Origin: an uncultured Pelagibacteraceae bacterium
Lineage (GTDB): Bacteria; Pseudomonadota; Alphaproteobacteria; Pelagibacterales; Pelagibacteraceae
Direction of reading: 5' to 3'
DNA: 64,000 nt
NCBI GenBank assembly: GCA_902592275.1
Contig: CACJDW010000003.1
Location: 1-64,000, forward strand
Notes under the pieces: generated by a model
Database searches by the model: none
What the model saw: only the letters and a program-made list of their open reading frames with translations
Told to the model about the DNA's origin: nothing
Made by a program: the position numbers and the translations under genes
Part shown: piece after piece, positions 11,988 to 25,056 of the stretch
Position numbering within the stretch: position 1 is the first letter of the stretch
How the letters are laid out: every line of letters begins with the position of its first letter

Positions 11988-12766
11988 TGGTTCAGCTAAG
12001 TTTACCTAAAAATTCAGAGGTTAAAAAAGGCAAATATTTTAAAGACAAAACTGGATCTAAAAATTTAAGAAAAGTAAATATTTATAGATGGGATCCATCG
12101 ACAGAAGAAAATCCTAGGATTGATACATACGAAGTTGATATGGATAATTGTCCATCTAAGGTGCTGGATATTTTAAATAAAATTAAAAACGAAATTGATC
12201 CTACATTGGCCTATAGAAGGTCTTGTGCTCATGGTGTTTGTGGCTCTTGTGCTATGAATATGGGAGGAAAAAATGGACTAGCTTGCACAACTCCTCATGC
12301 AGAGATAGAAGGTGACATTGATATTTATCCTCTACCTCATTTAAAAGTTAAAAGAGATTTGATTGGTGATTTAGATGGCTTATATAAACAATATCAATCC
12401 ATTGAACCTTGGTTAAAAAATAACTCAACAAAACAGACGACAGAAATTTATCAGTCTAAAGAAGATAGAGCAAAACTTGATGGTGCTTACGAATGCATTA
12501 TGTGTGCTTGCTGTTCTACATCTTGCCCAAGTTATTGGTGGAATGGAGATAAATATTTAGGTCCTGCAGTTCTGCTACAGGCTTATAGATGGATTATTGA
12601 TAGTAGAGATGAAGAGAGAAAAGCTAGATTAAAAAAAGTTTCAGATGAATTAAAATTATATAGATGCCATACAATATTAAATTGTACAAATGCATGTCCT
12701 AAGGGCTTGAATCCAGCAAAAGCTATAGCTGAAATAAAAAAAATGTTAGCAACAGCTAATGTTTAA
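11987..12766 (+). CDS. sdhB: Succinate dehydrogenase iron-sulfur subunit
   Basis: 259 aa; [53 protein letters not shown]. Confidence 0.98.
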   Translation: MVQLSLPKNSEVKKGKYFKDKTGSKNLRKVNIYRWDPSTEENPRIDTYEVDMDNCPSKVLDILNKIKNEIDPTLAYRRSCAHGVCGSCAMNMGGKNGLACTTPHAEIEGDIDIYPLPHLKVKRDLIGDLDGLYKQYQSIEPWLKNNSTKQTTEIYQSKEDRAKLDGAYECIMCACCSTSCPSYWWNGDKYLGPAVLLQAYRWIIDSRDEERKARLKKVSDELKLYRCHTILNCTNACPKGLNPAKAIAEIKKMLATANV

Positions 12767-12805
12767 ATAGACTATTCGATATTTTTGATCTAAAACACCG
12801 TATTC

Positions 12806-14299
12806 ATGAAATTAATAGAACACTTTGTAAACGGTAAAATAATTCCGGGATCTTCAGATAAAAAAGGAAAAGTTTTTAACCCAGCAACTGGCGAACAAGA
12901 GTCTGAGGTAAGACTTGCCTCAAAATCTGATCTAGACAGTGCTGTTGAGGTAGCAAAAAAAGCATTTGAAACTTGGTCTTTAAAACCTGCTCTACAAAGA
13001 GCTAGAATAATATTTAAATTTAAAGAATTAATTGAAAAAAATTCTGATGAATTAACGAAGTTAATAGTTTCAGAACATGGAAAAGTTTATGAAGATGCAA
13101 GAGGCTCTTTAACTAGAGGACTTGAGGTGGTAGAATTTGCTTGTGGAATACCACATTTATTAAAAGGTGATTTTTCAGAAAATGTTGGAACCAATGTTGA
13201 TAGTTGGTCAATAAGACAACCATTAGGAGTTGTTGCAGGTATTACACCTTTTAATTTTCCTGCTATGGTACCAATGTGGATGTTTCCAATAGCAATAGCT
13301 TGTGGAAATACTTTTATTCTTAAACCATCAGAAAAAGACCCTTCTTGCGCAATAAAGTTGGCAGAACTACTTGCTGAGGCTGGTCTTCCAGAAGGAGTAT
13401 TTAATGTAATAAATGGAGATAAAGAAGCTGTTGATGCAATTTTAGAAAACAAAGATATCAAAGCTGTTAGTTTTGTAGGATCTACTCCTATTGCAAAATA
13501 TATTTATGAAAATTCAGCTAAAAATGAAAAAAGAGTTCAAGCTTTGGGTGGAGCAAAAAACCATTTAGTTGTTATGCCAGATTGTGATTTAGATGGTGCA
13601 GTAAATGGTTTAATGGGTGCTGCTTATGGTTCAGCTGGAGAAAGATGTATGGCTCAATCAGTTGCGGTTGCGGTTGGAGATATTGGTGATGAACTTGTAT
13701 CAAGATTATCAAAAAAAGCTGAAGCTTTAAAAGTTGGTCCTGGAATGGATAAAGCATCAGAAATGGGACCTTTAGTTACAAAAGAACATTTAGAAAAAGT
13801 TACAAGTTACGTTGATTTAGGTGTCAAGGAAGGTGCAAAGCTAGTGGTTGATGGAAGAGGTTTAAAACTTCAAGGTTATGAAAATGGTTTCTATATAGGT
13901 GGATGCTTGTTTGATCATGTAAATAAAGATATGAGAATTTACAAAGAGGAAATATTCGGTCCAGTCTTATCAGTTGTTCGAGTAAAAACTTTTGAAGAAG
14001 CTGCAAAATTAATTAACGACCATGAGTACGGAAATGGAGTTAGTATTTATACAAGAGACGGTGATGCAGGTAGAACTTTTGCAAGTAAAATTCAAGTAGG
14101 TATGGTTGGTATTAACGTGCCGATCCCAGTTCCAATGGCATTTCATAGTTTTGGTGGTTGGAAAAGATCATTATTTGGAGATAGCGGAATGCATGGTATG
14201 GAAGGAATAAAATTTTATACTAAACTTAAAACAGTAACATCCAGATGGCCTTCAGGTGTCCGATCAAATGCGGAATTTGTTATGCCAACAATGAAATAA
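12806..14299 (+). CDS. mmsA: Methylmalonate-semialdehyde dehydrogenase (CoA-acylating)
   Basis: 497 aa; ALGGAKNHLVVMPDCDLD, GSAGERCMAQSVAV active-site Cys, FGGWKRSLFGDSGMHGMEGIKFYTKLKTVTSRW. Confidence 0.93.
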   Translation: MKLIEHFVNGKIIPGSSDKKGKVFNPATGEQESEVRLASKSDLDSAVEVAKKAFETWSLKPALQRARIIFKFKELIEKNSDELTKLIVSEHGKVYEDARGSLTRGLEVVEFACGIPHLLKGDFSENVGTNVDSWSIRQPLGVVAGITPFNFPAMVPMWMFPIAIACGNTFILKPSEKDPSCAIKLAELLAEAGLPEGVFNVINGDKEAVDAILENKDIKAVSFVGSTPIAKYIYENSAKNEKRVQALGGAKNHLVVMPDCDLDGAVNGLMGAAYGSAGERCMAQSVAVAVGDIGDELVSRLSKKAEALKVGPGMDKASEMGPLVTKEHLEKVTSYVDLGVKEGAKLVVDGRGLKLQGYENGFYIGGCLFDHVNKDMRIYKEEIFGPVLSVVRVKTFEEAAKLINDHEYGNGVSIYTRDGDAGRTFASKIQVGMVGINVPIPVPMAFHSFGGWKRSLFGDSGMHGMEGIKFYTKLKTVTSRWPSGVRSNAEFVMPTMK

Positions 14300-14308
14300 A
14301 GGAAATAA

Positions 14309-15271
14309 ATGACAAAAATATCTTTAATTGGTGCAGGCCAAATAGGTGGAACTCTTGCACATTTAATAGGAACAAAAGAATTAGTAAATGAAGTGGTTTT
14401 ATTTGATGTAGCTAGTGGTATTGCAAAAGGAAAAGCATTAGATATTGCACAATCTTCATCTGTAGATGGTTTCAATGTTAGATTTTCAGGAACTGATAAC
14501 TATGAGGATATAAAAAATTCAGATGTAATTATAATTACAGCAGGTGTTCCAAGAAAACCTGGAATGAGCCGAGATGATCTTCTTGGGATTAACTTAAAAA
14601 TTATTAAACAAGTCGCTGATGGGGTTAAGAAAAATGCTCCTAACGCTTTTGTGATCTGTATCACCAATCCTTTAGACGTTATGGTTATGGCATTTCAAAA
14701 ATTTTCAGGTTTGCCATCAAATAAAGTTGTTGGTATGGCAGGTATTTTAGATAGTTCGAGATTTAAATTATTTTTATCATTAGAACTTAATGTGCCAGTA
14801 AGAGAAATTGAGGCAATGGTTATGGGTGGTCACGGTGACACCATGGTTCCTATGCCAAGATTTACAAAAATTTCAGGTAAACCATTGTTGGATCTTGTAA
14901 AGGATGGAAAGATTTCTTCAGAGAGAGTTGAGGAAATTAATCAAAGAACACGAGATGGTGGTGCGGAAATAGTTAAATATTTAGAAAAAGGATCGGCCTT
15001 TTATGCACCAGCAGCTTCAGGTGTCCAAATGGCAGAAGCATATTTAAATGATCAGAAAAAATTATTACCCTGCGCTGTACAATTAAATGGAGAATATGGT
15101 GTGAAAAATGTTTATGCAGGTGTTCCCGTTGTCATTGGAAAAGATGGTGTAGAAAAAATTGAAGAGATTGATTTAGATGAAAAAGAAAAAAAAGAATTTA
15201 TGCATTCAATAGATGCTGTAAAAGCTTTATGGGAAGCTGCATCTAAAATAGATCCTGATTTATCTAAATAA
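14309..15271 (+). CDS. mdh: Malate dehydrogenase
   Basis: 320 aa; [49 protein letters not shown]. Confidence 0.97.
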   Translation: MTKISLIGAGQIGGTLAHLIGTKELVNEVVLFDVASGIAKGKALDIAQSSSVDGFNVRFSGTDNYEDIKNSDVIIITAGVPRKPGMSRDDLLGINLKIIKQVADGVKKNAPNAFVICITNPLDVMVMAFQKFSGLPSNKVVGMAGILDSSRFKLFLSLELNVPVREIEAMVMGGHGDTMVPMPRFTKISGKPLLDLVKDGKISSERVEEINQRTRDGGAEIVKYLEKGSAFYAPAASGVQMAEAYLNDQKKLLPCAVQLNGEYGVKNVYAGVPVVIGKDGVEKIEEIDLDEKEKKEFMHSIDAVKALWEAASKIDPDLSK

Positions 15272-15273
15272 TA

Positions 15274-16434
15274 ATGAATATTCACGAGCATCAAGCTAAA
15301 CAAATATTAAAAAAATATGGAGCTGTAGTTCCCGAAGGAGTATTTGCGCTTGATGTTGATGAGCTTATTGAAAAAGCAAAAGCTCTAAAAACTGAGAAAT
15401 ATGTTCTTAAAGCACAAATTCACGCGGGCGGCAGAGGAAAAGCTGGTGGTGTAAAAATTTTAAACACTATTGAGGAACTAACAGTAGCAGCTAAAGAATT
15501 ACTGGGAAAAACACTAGTTACTCATCAAACTGGCCCCGAAGGTAGAGAAGTAAAAAGATTATACGTAGAAGAGTCATCAAATATAGATAAAGAATTTTAC
15601 TTATCTTGTCTGGTTGATAGAGCAAGTTCTAAAATAGCATTTATATCGAGCGACCAAGGAGGGATGGACATTGAAGAAGTTGCAAGCAGTTCACCTGAAA
15701 AAATTATAACTACAAAAGTTGATATGGGTGATGAAATTTCTGAGTCAGATTGTGAAAAAATAATTAATATTTTTAATTTAAATGAAGATGCAAAAAAAAA
15801 AGCAATAACATTAATTAAATCAATATATAAAATGTTTGTGAGTACTGATGCAAACATGGTTGAAGTAAATCCATTAATTTTGACAAAAGAGGAAAAAATT
15901 GTTTGTTTAGATGCAAAAGTTAATTTTGACTCTAACGCTTTATTCAGGCATCCAGAAATTGTTGAATTAAGAGATTTTAATGAGGAAGATCCTACCGAGA
16001 TAGAAGCTAGCAAGCATGATCTTGCATATATCAAGCTAGATGGAAGTATTGGCTGTATGGTGAATGGAGCTGGATTAGCGATGGCAACAATGGATATAAT
16101 TAAATTGTATGGTAAAGAGCCAGCAAATTTTTTAGATGTAGGCGGTGGAGCATCCAAAGAAAAAGTATCTGCTGCATTAAAGATAATTCTCTCAGATAAA
16201 AATGTTAAAGGTATTTTAATTAATATTTTTGGAGGAATAATGAGATGCGATGTCCTTGCTCAAGGAGTAGTTGATGCAGCTAAGGAAATAAATATTAGTG
16301 TTCCTCTAGTTGTGCGGTTAGCAGGTACAAATTTTAAAGAGGGAAAAGAAATTCTTGATAATTCTGGATTAGAATTAATTTCAGCAGAAAATTTAGATGA
16401 TGCAGCTAAGAAAATTGTTGAGGCAATAAAATAA
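15274..16434 (+). CDS. sucC: Succinyl-CoA synthetase beta subunit
   Basis: 386 aa; [43 protein letters not shown]. Confidence 0.98.
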   Translation: MNIHEHQAKQILKKYGAVVPEGVFALDVDELIEKAKALKTEKYVLKAQIHAGGRGKAGGVKILNTIEELTVAAKELLGKTLVTHQTGPEGREVKRLYVEESSNIDKEFYLSCLVDRASSKIAFISSDQGGMDIEEVASSSPEKIITTKVDMGDEISESDCEKIINIFNLNEDAKKKAITLIKSIYKMFVSTDANMVEVNPLILTKEEKIVCLDAKVNFDSNALFRHPEIVELRDFNEEDPTEIEASKHDLAYIKLDGSIGCMVNGAGLAMATMDIIKLYGKEPANFLDVGGGASKEKVSAALKIILSDKNVKGILINIFGGIMRCDVLAQGVVDAAKEINISVPLVVRLAGTNFKEGKEILDNSGLELISAENLDDAAKKIVEAIK

Positions 16435-16435
16435 T

Positions 16436-17311
16436 ATGTCAGTTTTAGTAAATAAGAATACAAAAGTTATTTGTCAGGGATTTACAGGCGCGCATGGAAC
16501 TTTTCATTCAGAACAGGCTATAAAATACGGCACCAATCTTGTTGGTGGAGTTACGCCAAAGAAAGGTGGACAAAAACATTTAGACAGACCAGTTTTTAAC
16601 AGTGTTTTAGAAGCAAAAAATGAAGTAGGTGCTGACGCAACTATGATTTACGTACCTGCAAAATTTGCTGCAGCAGCAATAATTGAAGCTATTGATGCAT
16701 CAGTTGAACTTATTGTTTGTATAACAGAAGGAATTCCAATCCAAGATATGCTTAAGGTAAGACAAAAATTAAGTGGCTCCAATAGCAGATTGATAGGACC
16801 TAATTGTCCAGGAATAATTACACCAGATGAATGTAAAATAGGAATCATGCCAGGTAATATTCATAAAAGAGGAAGTGTTGGAATTGTATCAAGGTCAGGC
16901 ACATTGACATATGAGGCAGTAGCTCAAACAACTGAAAATGGACTCGGTCAATCAACTTGTATAGGAATTGGTGGAGATCCTATTAACGGAACAAATTTTA
17001 TAGACTGTTTAGATTTATTTTTAAATGATGATGAAACAGAGTCTATTTTAATGATAGGTGAAATTGGAGGAACTGCGGAAGAGGAAGCTGCTGAATTTGT
17101 AAAAAATCACAAGATCAAAAAGCCAATAGTTGGATTTATTGCAGGAATTACTGCTCCTCCAGGCAGAAGAATGGGACATGCTGGTGCTATAATTTCAGGT
17201 GGGAAAGGTGGAGCTGAAGATAAAATTAAAAAAATGGAAGAATGCGGCATTACTGTTGCCAAATCACCATCAATTATTGGAAAAACTTTATTTAATAAAC
17301 TGTCTAATTGA
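16436..17311 (+). CDS. sucD: Succinyl-CoA synthetase alpha subunit
   Basis: 291 aa; [54 protein letters not shown]. Confidence 0.98.
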   Translation: MSVLVNKNTKVICQGFTGAHGTFHSEQAIKYGTNLVGGVTPKKGGQKHLDRPVFNSVLEAKNEVGADATMIYVPAKFAAAAIIEAIDASVELIVCITEGIPIQDMLKVRQKLSGSNSRLIGPNCPGIITPDECKIGIMPGNIHKRGSVGIVSRSGTLTYEAVAQTTENGLGQSTCIGIGGDPINGTNFIDCLDLFLNDDETESILMIGEIGGTAEEEAAEFVKNHKIKKPIVGFIAGITAPPGRRMGHAGAIISGGKGGAEDKIKKMEECGITVAKSPSIIGKTLFNKLSN

Positions 17312-17346
17312 AAAAAAATATTAGAGGGATATATTAAATAAAAAAG

Positions 17347-20265
17347 ATGTCTTCATCAAAAAATCTTGATTTCGAAAAAACTTCATTTTTAAATAAGTCT
17401 AATAGTGCATTCATTGAAGAAATGTATTTAAAATTCATTAATAAAGATGCAGATCTTCCAGAAAGTTGGGCAAATTATTTTGAAGGAATTGGCGAAGAAT
17501 TAAATGTAATAGCAAAAGAAATTAATGGTCCATCTTGGGGACCAACTAAAAAAAAGATTGATATTGATGAATTACAAAAAAAAATAGAAGAACAAGATAA
17601 AAATGATTTTGATAATGTCAAATTAGACACTTCAGAAAAATTTAATTTTCAATTACTTGCTGACTCTAACAAAGACTCTATAAGTGCTGTAGCATTAATT
17701 AGAGCATATAGACTAAGAGGACATTTATTAGCAGATTTGGATCCTTTAGAAATGAGAGAGTCAGAATATCTAGATGAGCTTCATCCAGATTTTTATGGTT
17801 TTAAAAAAGAAAATTACGATAAGAAAATTTTTCTGAACGGGGTAATTAATCGTAAGTATGCAAATATAAGAGAAATACTTAAGTTTATGAAGAAAACTTA
17901 CTGTGGAAAAATAGGTTATGAGTTCATGCATATTTCAAACCCAGATGAAAGAAAGTGGTTTAGAGACAGGATAGAGCAAGATAAAAATGCACTTCAGTTT
18001 ACAAAAAATGGTAAGGAGGCAATTTTAAATAAATTAGTACAAGCAGAAGGATTTGAAAAATTTTTAGCTACCAAGTATGTGGGAACAAAAAGGTTTGGTT
18101 TAGACGGAGGAGAAAGTCTAATACCTGCTCTTGAACAAATAATAAAAATTGGTGGCCAAAATAATATAAAAGAGGTTAAGATAGGCATGTCTCATAGAGG
18201 CAGACTTAATGTATTGGCAAATGTTTTGCAAAAATCTTATAAAAGAATTTTTAACGAATTTGCTGGTGAGTTTAGTTCTGACACCGAAGATAGCGCTGGA
18301 GATGTAAAATATCATCTTGGAGCATCATCAGATAGAGAGTTTGATGGAAACTCAGTTCATGTAAGTTTAACAGATAACCCCTCACATTTAGAGGCTGTTA
18401 ACCCTGTAGTTTTAGGACAGACAAGAGCTAAACAATTTTTCCATCAAGATAAAGAGAGAAACAAAGTTATACCAATACTAATTCATGGAGATGCAGCTTT
18501 TGCTGGTCAAGGAGTTGTAGCTGAATGTTTTGCGATGTCTGGATTACCAGGTCACAATACTGGTGGAACAATTCATATTATTGTAAATAATCAGATAGGA
18601 TTTACTACTAGTCCAAGATTTGCTAGGTCCTCACCTTACCCATCAGATGTTGCAAAAATGGTAGAAGCACCGATCCTTCATGTTAATGGAGATGATCCAG
18701 AAGCAGTTGTTTATGCGACTAGAATAGCAACAGAATTTCGTTTAAAATTTAACAGAGACGTAGTTGTAGACCTAATTTGTTACAGAAGGTTTGGACATAA
18801 TGAGGGAGATGAGCCTTCATTTACCCAACCTTTAATGTATAAAAAAATTAGATCACATCCTAGCGTTTATAAGATTTATGGAAATAAACTTGTAAATGAA
18901 AACTCTATAACGCAAGAATTATTAAATCAAAACGTTAAATCATTTAAGGATTTACTTGATGAACAATATAAGAGTGCAAAAGATTATAATCCTAAAATAG
19001 AATGGTTTGAAGGAACTTGGTCAAGATATAAACCTGAAAGAGGTAAAGATAAAAGAGGTATAACGGGCTATGATGAAAACAAATTAAAATTAATTTCAGA
19101 TAAAATCAATGTTATACCTGAAGAAAAAAATATTCATAAAACTATCTCTAAAATATTTAATGCTAGAAAAGAAAGTATTGAAAAAGGTACTGGAATTGAT
19201 TGGTCTTCAGCAGAAGCACTTGCTTTTGGATCATTGCTTGAAGAAGGATATCCAGTCAGACTTGTAGGACAGGATTCTGGTAGAGGGACATTCAGTCAAC
19301 GACATTCTGTTTTAAGAAATCAACTAGATAACTCCAGGTATGTTCCTCTTAATAATATTTCTGATAATCAAAAGCATTTTGAAGTAGTAGATAGTTTTTT
19401 ATCTGAACTTGCGGTTTTAGGTTTTGAATACGGTTACAGTCTTGTGGAACCAAACACTCTTACTCTTTGGGAGGCTCAATTTGGTGATTTTGCAAATGGA
19501 GCTCAAGTAGTAATTGATCAATTTATTGCGTCTGGGGAAAGAAAATGGAATAGAGCATCTGGTATAGTAATGTTGTTACCTCATGGATATGAGGGACAAG
19601 GACCAGAACATTCTTCAGCAAGATTAGAGAGATTTTTACAATTATGCTCAAACGACAATATGCAGGTAATGAATTGCACAACCCCAGCAAATTACTTTCA
19701 TGCTTTGAGAAGACAAATGCATAGAAGTTTTAGGAAGCCTCTAATTATAATGACACCAAAATCACTATTAAGAAATAAATACTGTGTATCAAATTTAGAA
19801 GATTTTAACAAAAACAATACCTTTCATAGAGTTCTATGGGACCATGCTATTGACCCTAAGTCTAAAGGATTTATTGAACTAAAAGAAAGTTCTAAAATTA
19901 AGAAAGTAATTCTTTGTTCTGGAAAAGTATATTTTGACTTATTAGATGCTAGAGAAAAGCTAAAAAGAGATGATGTTGTGATGTATAGAATAGAACAATT
20001 GTATCCATTTCCAGCAAAAGCTTTAGTTAAGGAGTTAAAACCATATGCTAAAAATGCTCAATTTTTTTGGTGTCAAGAAGAACCAAAAAATATGGGTGCC
20101 TGGTTTTCAGTAAGAGATTATATCCAATGGACATTAGACACTTTAAAGGCTAATAATAACAAAATTTCTTATATAGGAAGAAGCCCAGATGCAACTCCTG
20201 CAACAGGATACGCCAAAAGGCATAATTCTCAACAACAAGAAATAATTAACGAGGTGTTTGATTAA
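17347..20265 (+). CDS. sucA: 2-oxoglutarate dehydrogenase E1 component
   Basis: 972 aa; [54 protein letters not shown]. Confidence 0.98.
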   Translation: MSSSKNLDFEKTSFLNKSNSAFIEEMYLKFINKDADLPESWANYFEGIGEELNVIAKEINGPSWGPTKKKIDIDELQKKIEEQDKNDFDNVKLDTSEKFNFQLLADSNKDSISAVALIRAYRLRGHLLADLDPLEMRESEYLDELHPDFYGFKKENYDKKIFLNGVINRKYANIREILKFMKKTYCGKIGYEFMHISNPDERKWFRDRIEQDKNALQFTKNGKEAILNKLVQAEGFEKFLATKYVGTKRFGLDGGESLIPALEQIIKIGGQNNIKEVKIGMSHRGRLNVLANVLQKSYKRIFNEFAGEFSSDTEDSAGDVKYHLGASSDREFDGNSVHVSLTDNPSHLEAVNPVVLGQTRAKQFFHQDKERNKVIPILIHGDAAFAGQGVVAECFAMSGLPGHNTGGTIHIIVNNQIGFTTSPRFARSSPYPSDVAKMVEAPILHVNGDDPEAVVYATRIATEFRLKFNRDVVVDLICYRRFGHNEGDEPSFTQPLMYKKIRSHPSVYKIYGNKLVNENSITQELLNQNVKSFKDLLDEQYKSAKDYNPKIEWFEGTWSRYKPERGKDKRGITGYDENKLKLISDKINVIPEEKNIHKTISKIFNARKESIEKGTGIDWSSAEALAFGSLLEEGYPVRLVGQDSGRGTFSQRHSVLRNQLDNSRYVPLNNISDNQKHFEVVDSFLSELAVLGFEYGYSLVEPNTLTLWEAQFGDFANGAQVVIDQFIASGERKWNRASGIVMLLPHGYEGQGPEHSSARLERFLQLCSNDNMQVMNCTTPANYFHALRRQMHRSFRKPLIIMTPKSLLRNKYCVSNLEDFNKNNTFHRVLWDHAIDPKSKGFIELKESSKIKKVILCSGKVYFDLLDAREKLKRDDVVMYRIEQLYPFPAKALVKELKPYAKNAQFFWCQEEPKNMGAWFSVRDYIQWTLDTLKANNNKISYIGRSPDATPATGYAKRHNSQQQEIINEVFD

Positions 20266-20270
20266 TTATT

Positions 20271-21569
20271 ATGAGTGAAAAAATAGTAGTACCAGTCCTT
20301 GGCGAAAGTATAACAGAAGCGACTGTTGCAAAATGGCTTAAAAATCCAGGCGATGCAGTTGAAGCAGATGAGCCAATTGTTGAACTTGAAACAGATAAAG
20401 TAAATTTAGAAGTGCCATCACCAATTTCTGGAGTATTAACTGAAATTAATTCACAAGATGGATCGGTTGTTGAAGTAGGAGCATTATTAGGTTCTGTATC
20501 AGTAGATAGTGGGGCGGTTAAATCTGCACCAATAAAGAAAGAAGAAATAAAGAAAGAACAAATTACTCCTAAAGAGAGCAATGTAATAAAATTAGATGCT
20601 AGTAAAAAAGAACCAAAAATATTTGAAGAAAAAGAAATCAAAAAATCTAAAGAAAAACCTCTAGTCTTAACAGAGGAAGTTAAAACAGAAGTTGCTCCAA
20701 AAAGAGATATGAATCCAACCTTGTCTCCAGCAGTGAGAAAAATAGTTGCTGAAAATAATATTGATATTAATTCAATTCAAGGCTCAGGCAAAGATGGAAG
20801 AGTTTTAAAAGGAGATTTAATAAGTTTGATGGGAGCAAATCCAAAACCATCTGAAAGAAAAATTCAATATGGCGAAGAAGAACGAATTAAAATGACCAGA
20901 TTGAGACAAACTATTGCGAAAAGATTAAAGCAAGCTCAAGAGAATGCCGCTCTTTTAACAACATTTAACGAAGTTGATATGAGTAGCGTAATGGAAATGA
21001 GGAAAGAAAATCAAGAGGATTTCCAATCTCGTTATGGAATAAAATTAGGATTTATGTCTTTCTTTGTAAAAGCATGTGTGGTTGCATTAAAAAATTTCCC
21101 TGCTGTGAATGCAGAAATAGATGGTGATGAGATTATCTACAAAAATTATTACAATATTAGTTTTGCTGTTGGAACAGACAAAGGTTTGGTTGTTCCTGTT
21201 TTAAGAAATGCAGATGAATTATCTTTTGCTGATATTGAAAAAAATATTAAAGAAATTTCAGAAAAAGCTAGAGATGGAAAGTTAACCATTGAAGACCTTC
21301 AGGGAGGAACATTTACGATAAGTAATGGAGGTGTGTATGGGTCTATGCTTTCAACTCCGATACTAAATTTACCTCAATCTGGAGTGCTAGGTATGCATAA
21401 TATAGTTGAAAGACCTGTCGTTATAGATGGTGAAATTAAAATAAGACCAATTATGTATTTAGCATTATCTTATGATCATAGAATTATTGATGGAAAAGAG
21501 TCTGTATCTTTCCTTAAAATGATTATAGAAAACTTAGAAGACCCTAGAAGGTTGTTTTTAGATATTTAA
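20271..21569 (+). CDS. sucB: 2-oxoglutarate dehydrogenase E2 (dihydrolipoyl succinyltransferase)
   Basis: 432 aa; lipoyl site [14 protein letters not shown], peripheral-subunit-binding domain, C-terminal [17 protein letters not shown]. Confidence 0.98.
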   Translation: MSEKIVVPVLGESITEATVAKWLKNPGDAVEADEPIVELETDKVNLEVPSPISGVLTEINSQDGSVVEVGALLGSVSVDSGAVKSAPIKKEEIKKEQITPKESNVIKLDASKKEPKIFEEKEIKKSKEKPLVLTEEVKTEVAPKRDMNPTLSPAVRKIVAENNIDINSIQGSGKDGRVLKGDLISLMGANPKPSERKIQYGEEERIKMTRLRQTIAKRLKQAQENAALLTTFNEVDMSSVMEMRKENQEDFQSRYGIKLGFMSFFVKACVVALKNFPAVNAEIDGDEIIYKNYYNISFAVGTDKGLVVPVLRNADELSFADIEKNIKEISEKARDGKLTIEDLQGGTFTISNGGVYGSMLSTPILNLPQSGVLGMHNIVERPVVIDGEIKIRPIMYLALSYDHRIIDGKESVSFLKMIIENLEDPRRLFLDI

Positions 21570-22970
21570 ATGTCAGAAAAATTTCAAGCTGTAGTTATAG
21601 GAGGTGGACCGGGTGGTTATGTGTGCGCAATCAGACTTGCTCAATTAGGATTAAAAACTGCATGTATAGAGTCTAGAGGGTCTTTAGGAGGCACTTGCTT
21701 AAATGTTGGCTGTATCCCATCAAAAAGCTTACTTAATTTGTCTGAAGAATTTCACAAAGTAAAAAGTTTATCAAACAAAGGTATTGAAGTAGGTGAAGTA
21801 AAATTAAATTTAGACAAAATGATGAAAAGCAAAGATAAAGCTGTAACAGTTCTTACAAAAGGTGTTGAATTTCTTTTGAAAAAAAACAAAGTTACTTACT
21901 TTAAAGGACACGGAAGTTTTAAATCTAAAAATGAAATTTTAATAAAGGATGATAAAAATAAAGAAATCATTATCCAAACAGAAAAAACAGTTATTGCAAC
22001 AGGATCAGTTCCAGTTTCATTACCAGGAATAGAAATAGATGAGAAAACAATTGTCTCGTCAACAGGTGCTTTAAAGTTAGAGAAGGTACCTAAGAAAATG
22101 GTTGTAGTAGGAGGAGGTTATATAGGGTTGGAGATGGGATCTGTATGGTCAAGACTTGGTGCAGAGGTACAAGTTGTTGAATTTTTAGATCATATTACAC
22201 CTGGAATGGATAAAGAAATCTCTTCAGAATTTATGAAAATTTTAAAAAAACAGGGAATGAAATTTAATATGCAAAATAAAGTTGAAACAATTAAAAAAAA
22301 TGCAGCAGGTGTAGTGGTTTCAACAGTAGATAAAGATGGTAATAAAAATAATTTCGAGTGTGATGTTGTTTTAATTTCTGTTGGCAGAAAACCTAATACA
22401 GATGGTTTAAATTTAGAGTCTGTAGGAGTAGATCTTGATGAGAGAAATAGAATTAAAACTGATAAAAGTTTTAAGACAAACGTTGAAAATATTTATGCAA
22501 TAGGTGATGTCATTGTTGGTCCAATGCTTGCTCATAAAGCAGAGGATGAAGGTATAGCAGTTGCAGAAAATATAGTTGGTCAATCTGGGCATGTAAATTA
22601 CGATACAATCCCAGGAGTGGTTTATACAACACCTGAAGTAGCATCAATCGGTAAAACTGAGGAACAATTAAAAGAATTGAATAAAAAATATAAAGTAGGG
22701 AAATTTTCATTTATGGCTAATTCTAGAGCCAAGGCTATCGATGATGCAGAAGGTTTTGTTAAAATTTTAGCTGATGAGCAAACAGATAAAGTATTAGGTG
22801 CACATATAATTGGGCCTCATGCAGGAGAATTAATTGCAGAGATAGGTGTTGCAATGGAATTTGGTGCAAGCGCAGAGGACATAGCCCGAACTTGTCATGC
22901 TCATCCAACTTTTTCAGAAGCAGTTAAAGAAGCCGCTTTATCAGTAGATAAAAGAGCAATACACTCTTAA
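21570..22970 (+). CDS. lpdA: Dihydrolipoamide dehydrogenase
   Basis: 466 aa; [49 protein letters not shown]. Confidence 0.97.
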   Translation: MSEKFQAVVIGGGPGGYVCAIRLAQLGLKTACIESRGSLGGTCLNVGCIPSKSLLNLSEEFHKVKSLSNKGIEVGEVKLNLDKMMKSKDKAVTVLTKGVEFLLKKNKVTYFKGHGSFKSKNEILIKDDKNKEIIIQTEKTVIATGSVPVSLPGIEIDEKTIVSSTGALKLEKVPKKMVVVGGGYIGLEMGSVWSRLGAEVQVVEFLDHITPGMDKEISSEFMKILKKQGMKFNMQNKVETIKKNAAGVVVSTVDKDGNKNNFECDVVLISVGRKPNTDGLNLESVGVDLDERNRIKTDKSFKTNVENIYAIGDVIVGPMLAHKAEDEGIAVAENIVGQSGHVNYDTIPGVVYTTPEVASIGKTEEQLKELNKKYKVGKFSFMANSRAKAIDDAEGFVKILADEQTDKVLGAHIIGPHAGELIAEIGVAMEFGASAEDIARTCHAHPTFSEAVKEAALSVDKRAIHS

Positions 22971-22992
22971 TTTTTTTTCATATTATAAAAAT

Positions 22993-24948
22993 ATGAAATT
23001 TCCGATTCTTGTACCAAATATTTTTAATTATCCGTTTACTTATGAAAGTAATTTAAATCTTAAAGTTGGTGATTATGTACTTGTGCCTTTTGGAAAATCC
23101 AAAATCACTGGTGTTGTTTGGGACGAATTTGAAAAAAATAACAATAAAAATTTTAAGACTAAAAATGTAATAAAGAAATTAGACGTTACTCCAATAAAAA
23201 AAAATACAATAAACTTTTTAAATTGGTTTGCAGAATATAATCTTATCCCAAAGGGTATGGCATTAAAGTTAGTGCTCATAAGCAGTAAGGCAATAGAGAA
23301 TAAAGAAACTCAACTTTATCAAATATTCGATAGCAAAATTAAACAAAACTTAATCAAGCTATCTGGTGATCAAAATAAATCTCTAAAAAAAATGAATGTT
23401 TCAAATAAAAAATTTAAAGTTCATGTTTTGCAAGGCACCACTGGATCAGGTAAAACTTTAGTTTATTTTGAAGCGTTAAAACCACTGATAGAGAAAGGTT
23501 TTCAAGGATTAATTTTATTACCAGAAATTGGTCTAACCAGCCAGTTTGAACAAAAATTTTTAGAATATTTTGGTTTTAAACCTGCAGTTTGGCATTCGGG
23601 TATTTCAAAAAAAAAGAAAGAATTAATTTGGAGCGGCGTTTCTAACGGTAAAATAAAAATAATTATTGGCGCAAGATCTTCACTGTTTTTACCATTTAAA
23701 AAATTAGGAATGATAATTGTTGATGAGGAACACGATCAATCATTTAAACAGGATGAGGGCATAACCTACAATGCTCGTGATATGGCAATTTCTAGAGCAT
23801 TTTTTGAAAATATTCCAATCAACTTGATTACTGCTGTTCCATCTATAGAAACTTTTGAAAATATTAAAAAAGGTAAATACGAGGTTTCTAGATTAAATGA
23901 AAGATATCAAAATGCAGCTTTACCTAATTATGAAATTATTAATTTAAATAATACAAAACTTGAAAAACAATCATGGCTATCAAATAAAATTATTGAAAAA
24001 GTAAATTTACATTTAGAAAAAAAAGATCAAGTTTTGTTTTTTTTAAATAGAAGAGGTTTTTCTCCAAATGCTTTATGCAATAAGTGTTTTACAAGTTTCA
24101 CATGTCCAAACTGTAGTATTAATTTAGTTTATCATAAAAATAAAAATAACTTATTGTGCCATTATTGTGGGTACAGATCTGATCTTAAAAGGGATTGTAC
24201 AAAAGAAGGTAATTGTGAATTTATTTTTAGTGGTCCTGGTGTTGAGAGAATTTCAGAAGAGGTAAAAAGAAAATTTCCAGGTAAAAAAATAGAAATTTTT
24301 TCAAGTGATACAATGAATAAAAAAAATTCTAAAGAAAAAATAGATAAAATTATTAATAATGAAACGCATATTTTAGTTGGTACTCAATTAATCTCAAAAG
24401 GTTTTCATTTTCCAAGCTTAAATTGCATTGTAGTTGTTGATATTGATCTTTCATCTCAAGGACATGATTTAAGAAGTGCGGAAAAAAATTTACAGCTTTA
24501 TCATCAACTTTCAGGACGAGCAGGAAGAACTGGAAAACCAGCAACCGTATATTTTCAAACCTATGAAAATAATACTAAGATGATATCAGAAATTACAAGT
24601 AAAAATCCAGATGTTTTTCTAGAAAGAGAACTGGAGGTAAGAAAAAAAAATAAGCTACCCCCATTTCAAAGATTTATTTCTTTAATCTTAACGGGAGATA
24701 ATGAAATTAAATTAGAAAAAGAAGCTATTAATTTTAAAAATTTTATTGAAAACAAAATAGAAGGAAAAATATTAGGTCCAGTGAATGCCCCATTATTTAG
24801 ATTAAAAAGAAAATTTAGAATAAGATTTTTGATAAGAGGTTCAAAATCTATGAAACTACAGAGTTCTCTTGCAAAAATTATTCTAAAATATAAATTTTCT
24901 TCTGGAATAAAACTTTCAGTTGATGTTGACCCAATTAACTTCAATTAA
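22993..24948 (+). CDS. priA: Primosomal protein N' (replication restart helicase)
   Basis: 651 aa; Walker A GTTGSGKTLVYFEAL, DEEHD box, Cys-rich zinc region, QLSGRAGRTGKPATVYFQT. Confidence 0.95.
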   Translation: MKFPILVPNIFNYPFTYESNLNLKVGDYVLVPFGKSKITGVVWDEFEKNNNKNFKTKNVIKKLDVTPIKKNTINFLNWFAEYNLIPKGMALKLVLISSKAIENKETQLYQIFDSKIKQNLIKLSGDQNKSLKKMNVSNKKFKVHVLQGTTGSGKTLVYFEALKPLIEKGFQGLILLPEIGLTSQFEQKFLEYFGFKPAVWHSGISKKKKELIWSGVSNGKIKIIIGARSSLFLPFKKLGMIIVDEEHDQSFKQDEGITYNARDMAISRAFFENIPINLITAVPSIETFENIKKGKYEVSRLNERYQNAALPNYEIINLNNTKLEKQSWLSNKIIEKVNLHLEKKDQVLFFLNRRGFSPNALCNKCFTSFTCPNCSINLVYHKNKNNLLCHYCGYRSDLKRDCTKEGNCEFIFSGPGVERISEEVKRKFPGKKIEIFSSDTMNKKNSKEKIDKIINNETHILVGTQLISKGFHFPSLNCIVVVDIDLSSQGHDLRSAEKNLQLYHQLSGRAGRTGKPATVYFQTYENNTKMISEITSKNPDVFLERELEVRKKNKLPPFQRFISLILTGDNEIKLEKEAINFKNFIENKIEGKILGPVNAPLFRLKRKFRIRFLIRGSKSMKLQSSLAKIILKYKFSSGIKLSVDVDPINFN

Positions 24949-25056
24949 CCACAAAAAAGAGGCCTTTTTAATGAATCCGCTACTTGAAGACATAAGGGTC
25001 ATATGCTATTTAGGGCGTGATTTTTAAATAATCTTCAACATTATAGAGGAACCAAG

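Noticed and set aside
15597-16157. 186-aa antisense ORF opposite sucC (also 13087-13461, 20246-20641, 8488-8934, 2277-2585 and similar)
   Set aside because: They lie opposite strongly conserved metabolic genes, show no recognisable domain and are expected from codon bias in AT-rich DNA.
24949-25056. Possible atp operon leader RNA or promoter (TTGAAG-17-TATTTA)
   Set aside because: The -10 match is poor and no stable structure was evident by eye; not strong enough to list as a feature.
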